Shown here in pieces: positions 49,655 to 62,705 of a stretch of DNA of 64,000 nucleotides (positions within the stretch are counted from its first letter, which is position 1; every line of letters starts with the position of its first letter). The position numbers and the translations under genes were made by a program. Origin of the DNA: Gyrodactylus bullatarudis (lineage: Eukaryota > Platyhelminthes > Monogenea > Gyrodactylidea > Gyrodactylidae). The notes below the pieces were generated by a model, which was given only the letters and a program-made list of their open reading frames with translations, ran no database searches and had not been told where the DNA came from. The stretch lies in assembly GCA_012064415.1 (NCBI GenBank), contig SSNU01000055.1, forward strand, positions 124,001-188,000, given 5' to 3'.

Positions 49655-52600
49655 ATGACATCTAACTACGGCGAGTATAGTGAGGATGAAGACGAAGGCT
49701 CTATCTATACGGACGATTCAAATGAAATCAGAGAGCCGGTCCGTAAAGTTTCAGAGGAGAAGGCAACCGGTGAAGTTGTCATTGAAAAAACTCTCTCTGT
49801 GAAAGATCAAGTTAAGAATTTTGCCCATTTACGTCTACAGGATATCTTGAGACCGCAAGGCTTCATACCGAGTGAAGAACCGGCCCCTGTAGAAGCTTCT
49901 CAGGAACGAGAAGTCTACGACTATTCCCTGGCCTATAATAACCTAGAAAGAGATGACTATTCCGACGAGGATTCAGAATACGATGAAGTCAACGACGAAC
50001 AATCTGAAGTTCAAGAGATTCCTGAAAGTCAAACTGTTAAGCCTCAGCAACTAATGGAAGCGTTGAAATCGGACTCTGAATCTGTAGCAAGCGAAGAAAT
50101 GAGCAGTCACCAATTGCCAATATCCATAAATTCTCTCAATCCCAATGAACTTATCAATAGGGAACCGTCTTTGGAATATCAACCGTTTATTGAAACAACG
50201 AAGAATTCACCAATTCCCGAGAGCTATTCTCAAAAATTCGAAAAATCAGTTGAAGATATTGAACAGATCAAAGAACCTTCGCCTATCCTAGATAAAATTA
50301 AGCTGCCTAATGTAAGTAACGGCCAGGACCATTCTTTGCAAGATACGCCAAGTGTCGTTGAAGCAGCATGCTATGAGAAACCCCGAGAGTATGAATTTGA
50401 AAAAATCAATATTCCCAAGTTATTTCCGAAAACGATTTCACCTGAACCTACCCTAGTTGTTCCAAAAGGGAATCAAAATCCAACGTATCAGACGAATGAG
50501 GTAGTGTTCAGGAATCAACCAGCTCAAACACTTGTTAACAATAACGAGATATTTCGTGCCAAGAGTGACTTGTATGTAAAGCCTCTTGTTGAATCTGAAA
50601 TGAATCAATCTTCAGCTGTGATTGATGCTCCGAAACGAAGACAGTGGAAACCGTTCATGTCGTTTGACAAGGACACTTCCTCGATAAAGATGCCGATGAA
50701 AAAACAAGAGAATTGCATTTATTTTGGTGACGACATCCTCAATAGTCAGCCTGGGGGAGCTTCATCGGTTTGTCTTCGTCGGACAACCTCAGATCGTCAA
50801 TGGGGATTTACAGTCCACGGAGGCAAAGAATTTGGCTGTGCACCCTTTGTTTCCCAAGTGAGTATTTGTTGATTTATTTTCTATAGAATATTCCCCTTTT
50901 AGTTTTTACTTGGTTGATTGTTTTATGCAGAAGGGTTTATAGAAAATGTTGATTGGTCGGAGATCACGTGCTCAGTTTGATCGATTTTTCATTAAAAGTT
51001 TCATTAAAGCTTCATATCTGGGATTTTTCTATCTGTTTGTCCAAGTTTTTAAACAAAAATCTAATATGTGTAGTTAAACATAGAAGGCCTTATTTCTTAG
51101 AATTGATCAATCTTCTCTTCTAGTTAATTTGACATCTAAGAAACTCAAAATACCATTAGATTCTCTTTCCATTGTAAAAACTATGTTCATTTTAGAGAAA
51201 AAATCATTTCCTGATCCGTTCGGTTTCAATAAAATAAAAGTGTCATCAAGATATTATCTGATGTAAACATCAGTGTAAGAATTTATTGAACCCATAGCTA
51301 TCCCATCTTTTTGATCGAATACTTTGTTTTGAAACGATGAAGACAGAACTTTGGTACAACAAATCTTAATCAGAGATCACGAGCTCAGTTTGATCGATTT
51401 GTCTATCTGATTTCAAATTTATTTTACGTAATGAGCTAGATTTATCTAATCGGTGTATAAGAAATATTAGAAGACCTCATCTCTTTCATTCTCACAGACT
51501 CTGGACATGAATATTGCTCAAGTGAATGTAAAAATATCCAGGTGTATTGAATTATTCATCCAAGTGTGTGTATTTATGATTAAAAGGTTATCGATTACTT
51601 TTCGTTTTGATAATCTAGATATTTTCTTTATCCTTTATTTTTTTAGTTTACAATGTAAGCAAAAAATAAGATAAATTATAAATGTAATAAATGTGGAGCT
51701 GAACGGATCCCCGTTCAACCTAAATATTGGATACAACTTTTTCTTATTCTCCACACACCCCCTCCTAAGTTTAAAATAAGAGAAAGGATCTAGGTACTAC
51801 TTGCATGTATTTATGATTATTTTCAATTGTTACATAGACACTTTAAGAGTCCTCATACACATAAAAGTAAAAGTATGATGATAATAATCTTGAATTTCTT
51901 CCATCCAGCAAAAACTTTATCGTGATAGAGAACAGGTTTTATGAAAGAAATTAGACTTCAGACTCATTAACAATTTTCAAAGGGAACAGCCATTCTAGGA
52001 TAATTCTTCGATGGAGGAGACATTTAAAGTTTTCCTATAGTTGAAATCAAGAAAATAATCACATGAGTGTTCTTAAGCGAATAAGTAATACGACGTATAA
52101 GTTTTTTGCTTTTGTCCACACAGCTTTATTTTATTCTAAGCTCCTTTTTCTCCTAAGCTTTATTGTTTTACCGTCAGCATTAGGAATATGAATAAATGTT
52201 CCCGCCATTACACTTGAATTTTACACAGAAGTAAAAAATCTTTGAACAATTTTTCTAGTTTATCCTAGGTGTTGAATGACGATTCTTGTTTGAGCTGAAA
52301 TTTTCAATAAAATCTAGACGTAAATTCAAATTCAAGATATTCATTCAAAATTTTCGGATTTTTCCAAATTATTTCCAAAAGATTATTTCGTAGTCCTGAT
52401 TGACTTTAAGCAAATGTAATTGGAGAAAATCTTACCCGGCAAAGGCTATTTTAATTTTTCCCCATCTGGGCTCCATATAACTGACCAGTATTCACTAATG
52501 TGTCTTGTATAAATCTTGAATAGGAAAGTTTACAATGAATCAGTTTTTTAGAGTGGCTAATAGCAAAATTTGATTAAATGTTTGAAAATTCTACAAAATT

Positions 52601-55600
52601 TTTTTTCTTTGACTTGAATTTAGCTAATCTTCCCTTAGATCTTTAGTTTTAGAGGACCCAACAGCTTTTTTCTGATTAGTCGTCAGTCTCTTGCTAAGCT
52701 TGGATTAATCCCAAATGCTGCTGATAGAGTTTTATTGCGTACTTTAGTCAGAATATGATCCATTTGTAATTAGTCAATGACAAGAAGATACCTCCGCATT
52801 GTAGTGGGATATGTTTGATTTAAATAATAAATACAAAATCAATATCCCTAACAAATAACCCCATCTTGTAAACAAGAACAGCTTTAACAAATCTAAATTG
52901 AGAAAATTTCACAACATACGTTTTTAAACATTCAACACTGCAGCTCTATCCATGATAGATCGGCTGTTGGCAAATTCACAATATTGAAACCAATATTGAC
53001 TATCGATCGAGAGAATTGTTTTAAAAAGAAAAACAAAGTCCTTTTCTTTTTAAAAATATAATATAAGTAAAAACATGCATTTGAAACATGTTTCTGTGCA
53101 TACATTCTCTAAATTCCTCTATAGATGAATATTCTTCTTTTTATTGTCGTACCATGTCGTATATTGTAAGAATAGGCTTTGGGAAAGTATTCATTTCATA
53201 GTAAAGAAAGTGTAGAAACGATTATTATTATTAATACTTTTCCCGTGTGGAAGTGAAAATTTAATAATCAATGATAATTTCTTTTGTGTACTTCCAAGAA
53301 CATTGTAAAGGAAATGATGTAAAAATGTATTGCTAGGAATTTTCCGTGAAAATATTTGACCCTGGAATCATAATTATCGGAGACTTTTGACTGTTTTCAA
53401 TACAATGTTACTTTTTAGGGCGGTAACACTTTTGGGTTCTGAAAAAAAATAATCCCAGGAAGGAATTTTCTGATACATCGATGAAAATAGACAGCAACTG
53501 TATCAGATTATATTTTCATCAAGGTATCAAAAATTTATGAGGATTTTTTGGTAACTGAGCTTTTCTTCTATAAAAGTCTATACCCTCTCTTCTATATATG
53601 ACCTCAAAACTTTATTAATAGAGAGTGCAATTAATTTCTATTGGAAAGATATAATCATTGTAATTCTATAGGTGATCAAGAATAGTATATCCGAGCAGAA
53701 TGGTATTGAAGCTGGTGATATTATCGAAGCGATTTGTGGACAATCAACCTACTCCAAGGATGCTACGACAATAAAGGCAGAAATTCTCAGAGCTGGCAAT
53801 GAACTAGACTTGATAATTACCAAGTAAGAATTTATTTTGTCAATCATAAAAATTGGGTAAATTGTCTGGGAAGAAAACATGTTTTTCCTTTTCCACGATA
53901 AAAATCTTTTTTTTCTTTAATGTGCCCATAACTGTGTATTTGTTGTAGAAATGGCATTAATCTGAAGAAACTATACAAGATTTTACCAAAACTCCAGGAG
54001 CAAAAGAGGTTTGCCCCCACCCGTTCAAAATCCCTCTATGCAGGCTCATCGTCACGTGTGCAACGCTTGAATCCGAAAGAAAACTTTGATCCAATCATGA
54101 ATACAAAGTCTTTGAGAATTCTCGAGAATCAATTGAACACTGGACAGTATCCATCTTCCAATATGGAAACAAAGCAAAATGTAAGCTCAAAACATAACTA
54201 AATAAATGTTGCACTCTTTCTATATATAGAAATCGATAGTTTTAATACTTTATCGCAAAGTTACCAAAAATATCTTGCATAAACAACTCAAAAATAAACC
54301 GATGAATTAATGCTATTATCTCAGGAACTTAAAACTTTGAACCCTGATGTCAGAATAAAACGAATTTAAATGGTTTTCAGGACAGAGAGAATAGCTGGTT
54401 AAAATAAGGAATAGCTGGATTATATATAAGGCTCTATATAATAGTAATAACTTAATTATTTTTATATCAAAGGATGCCAGAAGAATTCAACCGACTCCAA
54501 CATTACAGGGCTCTTATATGCCAACGTATGGACAGGGCTCTTATCCAGCTAGAAGTATTAATATTATTAACAACAATAATAACCAAAGTGGTATTGGCCA
54601 AAATGCCTTAAATAATAATACACAATCTTCAACAAATTGGTCAACAGGAAGTAACTGTTTTGCTCTAAAACAGGAAACCCTCAACAATAACAATTTTAAC
54701 ACTAGCCGTCATATTAGAATTGCAAATCCTGAAGCAAAAATTGTCTCGAATGATCCCTACAAAGGTGATCGTCAAATTCATCAGGTGATTTCAAATCAAA
54801 CCTCAGTCTTTCCAGCTTACTCTGCCAATCAGGATTACTTCCAATGTGGCAGTCAAAGTGTTCCCATGAAGCCGAGAAATCAAAATAATATGCCAATCTA
54901 CCAGCAATATCAACAGCAACAACAACAACTTCAAACCCAGATACCGTATCAACCGATAGTACCGCAACAAAATCAATATCCCGCATATAACTACTCAAAT
55001 GTTAAAATAAACCCTCCCATGAATTACAACACGAATGTGAATCAATATCAGAACTTGACAAGAATACCCGAATGTGAGTGAAACCTACTCAAAGGTTTTG
55101 GAATATATTCGGAATATATGTTATTTTGGGTTTATAAATAAGTCAGAAAAAAATCTATCTAAAATATCTTGAATCCTAGCTGTGTTTATGTCGAATAGTT
55201 TTTAACCTCACTGGTACCAACAGGGTCATTTTGACCCTTTCAGATTTTTGAAAGTACATATCTCGGTTTGGAGAAAACTAAAAATCACAAGATTTCAGGA
55301 TATCCTTTATCACAGAAATATTCATTAGAGTACAGTTCAATTTTTAAAACTATTCTCATTACAATTCTCGAACAGATTTAAGTAATAAACAGATAGAGAG
55401 GATTTTATTTATATGAAAATCTATTCTCAGAACTAACTGAGAACAAAGGTAGAAATTCTCAAAAAAATCGAGGGGTTAATACTTGAATACGGGGTGGAAT
55501 AATATCAGTTTAAACTAAGGTAGGTACTGTACCCACTAAGCCAACCCGATTATCCAAGTAAATTATTTTTTATATGTAAAACTTGCAAAATATCTACCTT

Positions 55601-58600
55601 CTCTTCCAGAAAAGTTGGAGTATTTTTAAATACATTTTCAAACTCAGCTTTCAATACTTAAAATGCTTGTAGATTATAAAATATGCTAAGGAGTTGAACA
55701 GTCCTCTAATATTCATGCTTTACAAATAGGAAAAAACCTATTTTTTATCTTATTACCATGCAAAATAAATTGTACGAAAAATGTTTATGATTCAGGGTCA
55801 AAATGACATTTTGGGAACATTTGTTTGCTTATTTTTTGGTACCGATATTTACTGCCAATCCGATAAACGTGTAAATTTACATTCATTCTCGATAGACTTG
55901 GCAATTTATGATTTTTACAAAAATTAATACTGTTAGTTTGTTAAGTTGATATTGTTTAATTTTCAACTTTGAGTTGTTAATTTCATGCATCACCATCCGA
56001 AAGGGAAACAAATTCTCGCTGTTAAATTTCTAATAGAACTGATTTCAATTTGAACTGATCTCGAATTATGCTAATTTATTAATTTTTAAGCCTTAAAAAT
56101 TGTCAAAAATAGTAAGTAGCTTTTCACATGATAATGGGTTTTTCAGAATATTTATCCTGAAAAATAATTTTTGATCGTTCTAACACCTTGAAAGTAACAA
56201 AAAATTTCACCTCAGGTTTAAAAATGAAATTCGCGCCAAAACTAAATTTTAAATGTCTCCAATTTTTTTCCTTGAATCGGTAAAAGTGTGCTGAATGAAA
56301 ATATTTTAATTTATATAAAAATCATAATTCCCAAATTCACTGATAATAGCTGCTGGTACATTGTAGACATGATTTTTTGCGATGAAACTATGGTGAAAGA
56401 TTTGCAATCTATTTCGTTAAATGAATCATTAATTATGCCGATTAAACCACGTGATTAACTTGTGGGCAAATCCAAGTTAGAATATTAGAGAAATCTAAGA
56501 TTTTTCATTTAAGCGATAGTATTGTTAAACTTCATCAGAAATATTTAGGTTTGAATTGCTAACGAGAGCTAGATACTCCCAGTCTATAGCTGGAAATATC
56601 TAACTACAAGTAAATCGGCCACAACTAACCATAATCGATTCGGTTCTAAAGCTAGTTAACACGAAGATGAGAATTTACTCATTTTACATTAAACTCAATA
56701 TTTTTCTTCGGATAGTCAAGAAAAAAATTTATTTTTTGAATCTTACGATGAAATGAAGTAAAATTTGTGAAAAAATTCAATGCCGTTTTTCGAATTCTCC
56801 AGTTTCTTACACCTTCTCAACCTTTGAGTTTAAAGGTTTATCAATCTCGAAAATTAAAAGCATCATCGATATACAAAGAATTCGAATTGGGCCATTCGAG
56901 GCTGACAGAAACACGCCATCACCAAGAAAAAATTAAATTTCGTGATAATTAAAAACCTCATATTATTCGACTATTTTAAAGGCTACACCTGCAATTGGCG
57001 AAAGAGGTAGAAAACGTAAAAGTCTAAGTGGCCAACCAAAAGGAACCAATGATCATGTAAAGTACACTAGCAACTAACCTTTCCCCTTTGTACTCTGGAA
57101 TGATAGGACCAATCATTATACTATATTGATCATTGAATTTATTATACTTACTTATAATATATAATCTAGCCGGTGTAATAGTCTGACGAGATCCGGTGAA
57201 ATATGAGCTTTATTACTAAATATTTACTTGACTTCCAAATCCTCTAAATGAGTCTTTCAAAAGAAATAATTAAATTTCATGATAATTGAAAAGCACATAT
57301 TAACCGAAAGATTAGGATGTATCGAATAGCTCTGAATATTCGAAATCGATAAAAATTTTCAGCTCAATGGTTGAAAAAGTGGAAAATCAGGGCATTTTCC
57401 TCGACTAACCTGAGAATTATTGAGTTTTTGTAAGAAGGATGGTATATTCTCATCTTCATGCCAACCAGCTTTAGTTCGAATTGACAATCGTAAAAGAAGA
57501 AATCAGGTTGAGAATTATTAAATCGAGACAGATATAGATTTAATATTTGTGTCTCCTGCCTTAAGGGGGGTTTTATTCTGTATCATAATAATGCCTATAC
57601 AAGATGGATAGATGTCTTGTTTATTCGCATTCGTTTTGCTTGTACATTCTTTTCGTCAATCACAATTCCGAATGGCTGTATTTTCATCTATTTTTTTTCA
57701 AAATGAAGATATAATATTCTTTGTTAAGGAAGATATGCAACAAGATTTATGCATGCCTATTCACAGTGCAAATTAATCATCATTTAGTTTCTGATTGAAA
57801 GAAAAACTTTTAAATTTTTTCATTGATTTTTTCACATTCCCTCTCAAGCTAGAAATCTGGTCTTTAATGTCGAGCATAGTTTCTATTATTTTGATTTTTA
57901 ATAATTTGATAAAGCATGCGTTGAATAAGAAATAAACAAAACTCAATACCTAATTTATAATTTAGTTTAAATTTGATTTTGAAGACGATTTTAGAGCAAA
58001 TTAGGAAAAAATTTTAAAGCTGTGTTTTCGCCATCTAATGATAGTTTTACATTGTATTTCATATGCTTATTAATATTTGAATAAAACTTTTGCGGTTGGT
58101 TACCCATATAAAAATATAAGGTGGGGGGCAAACGTTCTCTAATTTAGCCAAAATCTGAGCCAATTGAATAGTTAAGTCCAGTATCTAATGTTTTCAAAAC
58201 TGACTTTTCTATCAAAAGATTATAGTGGTTAGAATTACAACTATTTTCAAGTATTAGAAAAAAATCATCCTTCTAACTTTAATAAATATCTTTAAAAATC
58301 ATAACGAATTAAGATGGATTGATCTGCTAATTAATTATCTGAAATTATTTAGCATAGCACACTAGGCCCCTGCTAATTATCACAAGTTAGCATTTTTGCA
58401 GCCTAATAAATTTCCTTTCCAAGGTGAGGTAAACAAGTCGGTTGCGAGACTCATTGGCCAATCCAGTCCGAAGAAACTCGGGCGTAATATACCGTGGAAA
58501 ATTTACTAAGAAAATTTTACGAAGAATTGGTGCATTTAGTTTTCCTTTTAACTTGTGTTTTCAAGGGTAAAATTTATTAGTGTCAGGAATTGAGTTTTTA

Positions 58601-59312
58601 AAGCTTTATTGTGAGGATCAGAGAGGTGTTAGAGACTTTGAAAATACAAAAGAGAAGGTTCTTTTTCATAAGAACATTAAAGTTTCCCTTAAAAAGCACT
58701 CTAAAAACCTGTTTTATGTAGGTCTACTTGTGAGTGACCGATCAAAATCAGGGTTTTGGATCACATATTAAAGGGGTGTGAATCAATTATACGTTCACTC
58801 GAGCTTCGTCTAGTTTAAAAGGTAAAAAAGTGCTGATTTCATAAATAGTCAGAGCATGAAAATCAGTTTATAAGATCACAAGTGATTTGATCGTGAAATC
58901 CAGATCACATTTTTATTGAAAATCTGTATTTTTAGGCTTCTTATCAGGGCGAAATACCAGGATTAAATGGAACCAAAAAATCATTTTTTATTTAAAAATA
59001 TTCTACAACCTTTTATTTGGTCCTAAACCAGGCATAGGGATACTGATGAATAAAATTTCAAGGCCAAAATTCATCAGACTAAAATAATTTATCTTTCCAT
59101 TCAGATTATCACTCGAGAGACTGCTGATTTTTTTAGGCTTAAAACTTGTTGTAGCGACTCTTGATTTTATTTTTTAAAAATGTATGGTTTTAATCACGTT
59201 TATTAAGGAAACGTTGATCTCTTTTTCAGATCCTCAGTCGAATGGGCCGCAAGTCTACCAAAGAAGGCCACATACAAGCACAGTACAATTTGAGCTTTAT
59301 TCTCATCGCTAG
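49655..59312 (+). CDS. PDZ-domain protein, PDLIM/Zasp-like
   Basis: Exons 49655-50857, 53672-53823, 53949-54180, 54473-55073 and 59230-59312 join in phase (0, 2, 0, 1) to 756 residues. The first ~365 residues are acidic and disordered. The PDZ domain spans exons 1-3: SDRQWGFTVHGGKEF is the carboxylate-binding loop, then APFVSQ-VIKNSISEQNGIEAGDIIEAICG. WGF with GGK(E/D)F is the form found in PDLIM/Zasp proteins of the actin-alpha-actinin system. No LIM domain is seen. The tail is Asn/Gln-rich with a poly-Gln run. The frame also permits a start at 49505. The last exon (28 codons, ending FELYSHR) is separated by a 4.2-kb intron and is less certain; without it the protein stops at 55081. Confidence 0.8.
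55204..55830. mobile_element. Degenerate TTAA element (piggyBac-like) in an intron
   Basis: Left end TTAACCTCACTGGTACCAAC then AGGGTCATTTTGACCCTTTC; right end AGGGTCAAAATGACATTTTG then GGAAC, an imperfect inverse. The right TTAA is not preserved. It lies in the last intron of the PDZ gene. Confidence 0.45.
56150..56345. repeat. R1 family copy, partial
   Basis: Contains TTTTTGATCGTTCTAACACC, GAATCGGTAAAAGTG and ATAAAAATCATAATTCCCAA, in the same order as other R1 right halves. Confidence 0.5.
56648..57475. repeat. R1 element carrying a second GRKRK fragment
   Basis: Left end AAAGCTAGTTAACACGAAGA then TGAGAATTTACTCATTTTAC; right end TATTCTCATCTTCATGCCAA then CCAGCTTTAG, its inverse. Between them, 56978-57250 repeats the transposon-derived coding scrap of 6033-6420 (GERGRKRKSLSG). 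The R1 unit may therefore mark the ends of a longer element that once encoded this protein. Confidence 0.55.
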
Positions 59313-61208
59313 AACATCGACCCAACTCTTGTCATCATCAAAAATGAAATGTATTGTTTTATTTTAATATTCAAGCCATCATCGCATCGCTTATATCTAT
59401 AAGACGAGGGATAGCCAAGCCAATTGTCAGATAAATCCATTTATATTGCATTTTATATATATACGTACGTTAAAAGACAAGAGATCTTGTTAAATGGAAC
59501 AGAAACACAGTAGCCAGCCAATCAAAAATGCAGGAACAGTTTCCTTCGTAGAGATCATTTTTAAATTTCCACCAAGCTTTTAATAAGAGATGAACCAATG
59601 TTTTACGGTCAATTTTATCGATCAAATTTTAAGCCTTTAAAATATTTTCTTTTCTTTTGGCTAACAGTTATTATAGATGAGATTCGTTGTGGTTTATTCT
59701 AATATTAACCTGCTTTTTCGATTGTATTTGATAAAAAAGAAATCACTTTCTCATTCAAATGAATAATCTTTCAATATATTACACTTTATCAGCAATGTTT
59801 TGTTCTAAATTGGAAACAGTATACCAGTTTGAAGAAAACGCAAGAAGAGAATTTTCCAATCCACAAAAATCGCAAAATATTTTAGATAATTCACAATGAA
59901 ATAAGGTTCTAAAATTAAATTTAAAAAAAAATCGAATCAGCGTCATTCTCCTTCGCGATCATCGATTCTTTTGAACTTTCAGGATTAGTTTAGTTATTTA
60001 AGCAGCCAGATAATGCTTGATAAAATTCTTATTACAATTGAAAAAATACACCAAATCGGCTATAATTATCGTTTAAGAACTACTATATAGTAGAGCCCAA
60101 AAATTAGCCAGATTTAGATAAAAGATTGGACTAGTTCTCCACTGAGCTCTATTGAAATTAGAAAATTTTGAAATTTCCCATTGCTTTAATACTTGGACGT
60201 GGATTTACTTGATTAGGAGAAAATTCCCACCAACAGAGAGGAAAAGATAGATTAGCACCCCATGCCCAGTGGCGAAAAAAAACTGGATATAAATTTATCA
60301 TTTTAATGATTGGTTGTAATATCGAATTTTAGAAATTCTCGAGTCAAAAGGACAGCTCGGTGTCAACAATTTTTCTAATAAAATTGAAAAAATGGGTTCT
60401 CTTTTAGGCATACAATTTTAGGCAGGTTGTTGTATTGTTCTACCAGATTATCGTCTATTCAAATATTCATTAATTTTAACCTTCAACCCAACAAAGTAAA
60501 AATCAACAGAATTTACTGGATGTCTTTTTCTGAGAATAATCAATCTTGTTAGAGGTACAATTAGTAGATGAAATTTTAATATCGCTCGTATCGCATATAA
60601 TGATAGCAAGTTCAATACAAAAAATACAAATATCAGGCCCTAAATTTGCCTTGTTTTTATTAAGATTTACGAAAATCAATTTTGTCATTGTAATAGATGA
60701 GGTCGGAATAAAGAAGAAATGTAGAAATGGCCAAGGCGTGCAATGATGAAAAGTAGTGATTCTGCAACTAATAAAATATTAAAATAAAATTTATTAATTA
60801 CCATGAAGAAATGGTTTTTTTACGAGTCACATCCATTGTTGACTAAAATACACCATGAAAGACAATACCATTTAAAATGGTCCAGTCTTAGATGATCTAA
60901 GTTAGATCTGAGACTTTGGATCACCATTAGCTGAAGAAGTATGACGCCAAGAACCTTCGTCTTAAAATTGAGCTCCGAGCCTAGAACCGTGTCCGCTGGC
61001 TTAGCCGGGCATGAAGTTCTCTTGTATCATCATATGGTTTTTCACGTGGAAGCTGTCTTTATTCGGTTGGGCAATAGCTAACCATTGATGCTACAGAAGA
61101 AGATCCCTTTTATAGTTGGCAAAGAATAGTTCAGAAAAGTATATATAACTTTATCGGAGTTTCTCAAAAGAGGGTGGCCATTGAGTTTCGGTTCCGACGA
61201 ACTTCTAG
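59313..61208. other. Unassigned stretch
   Basis: No gene can be supported. From about 60840 onward the base composition becomes less AT-rich and less repetitive than the preceding 3 kb, which hints at transcribed or constrained sequence. Confidence 0.4.
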
Positions 61209-61266
61209 GAAAGTCTATGGTCGTATCAACTTGATACCTAGTTGATTCATACGACCATAGACTTTC
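61209..61266. ncRNA. 58-nt near-perfect hairpin, microRNA-precursor-like
   Basis: GAAAGTCTATGGTCGTAT pairs exactly with ATACGACCATAGACTTTC (18 bp). After a small bulge CAACT pairs with AGTTG, leaving a loop of about 8 nt. Total stem length is about 23 bp, which is the size of an animal pre-miRNA arm. Either strand could be the transcript. A short inverted repeat left by a transposon is the alternative. Confidence 0.4.
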
Positions 61267-61804
61267 AGTCGCTCACTAACGCTTTTTGAAGTATAATGTA
61301 GATAGAATCCATTAAGATGATGATGGAGCATCTCACTTCCTGACGACCAACATTGCCCATGGATCTGATGCAAGGCTATCATAATTGCACAGGGCCAGGT
61401 ATGGGAAAGCTTCTTTGTCACTTAAAGCACGATTCCCCTATCATTTCCACAGTAGCGTCGAACTCATCTTCGGGTCTGAGCAGAAATATTGAATGCATGG
61501 GAGAGAAATTCGCAATTTTCGCCTTTGCACCCAGTAGGTTTGTCTTTTCGGATATACTGCTTTCTGTTGGATATCTGCGTTATATTTTTAGCTGTCTCAA
61601 GTCTGAGGGAGCTTTATAATGGAAAAGATAGAGAAAATTCGATAAAGTACTAAACACTGTTAAGTAAACAGGGATACAAAGAGAACTAATCCTGCTGTGT
61701 AGAAGAATAAGAGAGGGGTTTTTAGAAATTTGCGTGATTGTTTTATTCATCTATTATCGTGGTTATTTGTATAAAAAAAGATTGTACAGTATATTTTAGA
61801 TCAA
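61267..61804. other. Unassigned, less AT-rich stretch
   Basis: Open frames on both strands (61353-61619 plus, 61215-61421 minus) show no known motif. Possibly a non-coding transcript around the hairpin. Confidence 0.35.
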
Positions 61805-62618
61805 TTAAGTGTTGTTCCTCTTTTCAACAAGATTTCCAGCTAATCGTTTACCAAACTCAGTCCTGAATTTACCCTTTGTTGATTCAAAGAAGCTTTCGAG
61901 GAATTTACCGCGGCCTTCTTCCAGTTCGTAATCGTAGGCTTGCTGGATCATTTCGTACTTGTCAAGATCCTTGCAGACAATAGACTCGGGAGTAATTTGT
62001 TCTTCATATTCCTTCAAATATTTTTATTTTATTACGTAAGAGTAGTTGTTGTAAAATAGTAGTAATCTTAATTTTAGGCCTAAAAACTCACGGTCCAAAG
62101 TCCAAGGATTTCTTTACTGATTTTTTCATCAACCTTTTCAAGAATTTTATTGAATGCACCAGCCTCAAGGGCATGCTTTTCCTGATTGGTGATGCCACAA
62201 TGTGGAGTGATATCGCCAACAATACATTCGGCTAAATCATGTACAATGGCCATTCTCATTATACGATCTTTGGATACAGTTTGAATTTGATCATCAATTT
62301 TTACTTGGTCAGGAACAAAAAAGGACAAAAGTGACATTCGATACATGTGGTCGGAGACGTGTTCCGGAGATTTAACATTATGAAATGTCCATCCAGTTCT
62401 AACGGTTTTCTGTTCATTTTTAATAAAGGTAGTAGTTAATGGTATTGAAAAAAGAGTAGTACTTATCAGCGGTAATTTCAGAGTTAATAAAGAACCTATT
62501 TAACATACTAGAATGTGCGGATCATAATAAAAGCGATTTCCTCAGTCGTATCAGAAAATGTGCATTTTAAAGTGCTTACCTTGATTTTACCGACTGTATT
62601 GAGGAATTCAATAATCTC
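61805..62618 (-). CDS. HDDC2: HDDC2, HD-domain 5'-nucleotidase-like protein
   Basis: Exons 62618-62580, 62409-62092 and 62011-61805 join in phase 0 to 187 codons before the stop; human HDDC2 has 204 residues. HD-domain enzymes of this group hydrolyse (deoxy)nucleoside monophosphates using a divalent metal. Seen in order: EIIEFLNTVGKIK, VRTGW, VKSPEHVSDHMYRMS, AIVHDLAECIVGD (the HD pair) and ILGLWTEYEEQ. The C-terminal part follows human HDDC2 (KYEMIQQAYDYE, FFESTKGKF). There is no ATG between the acceptor at 62619-62620 and the conserved helix, so the start codon must come from elsewhere; see the trans-splice entry. It lies 87 nt downstream of MIC13 on the same strand. Confidence 0.88.
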
Positions 62619-62637
62619 CTAGAGATGAATGAAAAAT
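62619..62637 (-). promoter_or_regulatory. Candidate spliced-leader acceptor of HDDC2
   Basis: TTTTTCATTCATCTCTAG is a strong acceptor with no donor-bearing coding exon found upstream. The first codon after it, GAG, would directly follow an AUG at the 3' end of a spliced leader. This gives MEIIEFLNTVGKIK, the expected length for an HDDC2 N-terminus. Confidence 0.5.
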
Positions 62638-62705
62638 ATTTTAGCAAGTTTAAAAGTAGACAGATTCGAATAAGAAAGCTTTTATAGGTTAAAATCTAAA
62701 ATTGT

